Source: Tolypothrix sp. FACHB-123
GTDB taxonomy: Bacteria; Cyanobacteriota; Cyanobacteriia; Cyanobacteriales; Nostocaceae
DNA: 64,000 bases
Direction: 5' to 3'
Assembly (NCBI RefSeq): GCF_014697075.1
Contig: NZ_JACJRE010000030.1
Location: 38,596 to 102,595, forward strand
Of the stretch, positions 63,927 to 64,000 are shown piece after piece. Position numbers and translations under genes: made by a program. How positions within the stretch are numbered: position 1 is the first letter of the stretch; each line of letters opens with the position of its first letter. The notes under the pieces are model-generated. The model did no database searches. It was not told the origin of the DNA and saw only the letters and a program-made list of their open reading frames with translations.

Positions 63927-64000
63927 TAATAAAAAGCCGAATTCAGTCAAAAAATGGAATAATGCCAGCAAAAAATCATTTAACTTCCCAGCAAATAGAG
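63927..64000 (+). mobile_element. Left end of an IS630-like insertion sequence
   Basis: Starts after a TA at 63925-63926, the dinucleotide used by IS630/Tc1 elements, with TAATAAAAAGCCGAATTC as the probable terminal repeat, followed by the start of a transposase-like frame. It interrupts the dioxygenase frame. Only the first 74 bases are in the window. Confidence 0.5.
63962..64000 (+). CDS. N-terminus of a putative IS630-family transposase (partial)
   Basis: ATG at 63962, then 13 codons reading MPAKNHLTSQQIE to the window edge. This resembles the first residues of IS630-type transposases of cyanobacteria (MPAKN-L---Q). Too short for certainty; its position just inside a TA-flanked break in another gene supports the call. 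Confidence 0.5.
   Translation, partial: MPAKNHLTSQQIE

Noticed and set aside
1-64000. tRNA and rRNA genes
   Set aside because: Gaps were scanned by eye for T-arm (GGTTCGA-like) and acceptor pairing patterns; none was convincing, though a covariance search could find a missed one.

Overview
The window looks like chromosome from a filamentous, probably heterocyst-forming cyanobacterium of the Nostocales. The evidence is the very frequent HIP1 octamer GCGATCGC, a 45-residue psaX gene, giant Ser/Thr kinase-ATPase signalling proteins, cyanobacterial PEP-CTERM proteins, runs of the 'gcccaatgccc' type, TTGAC-like heptamer repeats and many small palindromic elements. No tRNA, rRNA, CRISPR array or prophage was seen.

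Layout. 1-6.5 kb: the N-terminal part of a giant Ser/Thr kinase with an AAA-type ATPase (cut by the left edge), a FecE/FecCD iron-siderophore or cobalamin-type ABC pair, and a J-domain/pentapeptide protein. 7.2-9.3 kb: a zinc-ribbon membrane protein, then aroF (DAHP synthase) behind a leader of about 360 nt. 10-13.2 kb: a tandem duplication carrying two PEP-CTERM proteins. 13.2-22.3 kb: glycosyltransferase, thrS, a small secreted protein, a dead histidine kinase, a response regulator, lipA, psaX and a LivH-type permease. 22.5-33 kb: hybrid histidine kinase, Uma2 protein with a premature stop, larE, an amino-acid permease/histidine kinase fusion, tmk-holB and an AMP-forming ligase. 33-41.7 kb: a toxin-antitoxin fossil, a catalytically doubtful serine recombinase, an ArnT-like glycosyltransferase, a three-gene redox/cupin operon, a GAF histidine kinase and a SprT-like protein. 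41.7-58.4 kb: a cell-surface/exopolysaccharide region. 59-64 kb: S9 peptidase, TPR protein, cupin, and a 2OG-dioxygenase tail cut by an IS630-like element at the right edge.

The most striking system is the aroF leader. It encodes two successive peptides (18 and 22 residues) packed with Phe, Tyr and Trp codons. Each is followed by an intrinsic terminator, and each has a competing antiterminator whose 5' arm is the last codons of the peptide gene. This is the layout of ribosome-mediated attenuation, present twice in series, in front of the first enzyme of aromatic amino acid synthesis. It was read directly from the bases; its function is inferred.

The second system is the 44-58.4 kb region. 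It contains a PelF-family glycosyltransferase, a receiver/HlyD fusion, a spherulin-4-like hydrolase, an epimerase with a MshEN-like tail, a giant RTX protein with a deacetylase-like domain and a 12-TM PelG-like protein. Together these suggest a Pel-like (galactosamine-type) polysaccharide system in which the PelA hydrolase and deacetylase are on separate proteins. The window also holds several small inverted-repeat elements whose insertion points can be resolved to the base from broken genes or from an empty duplicate site.
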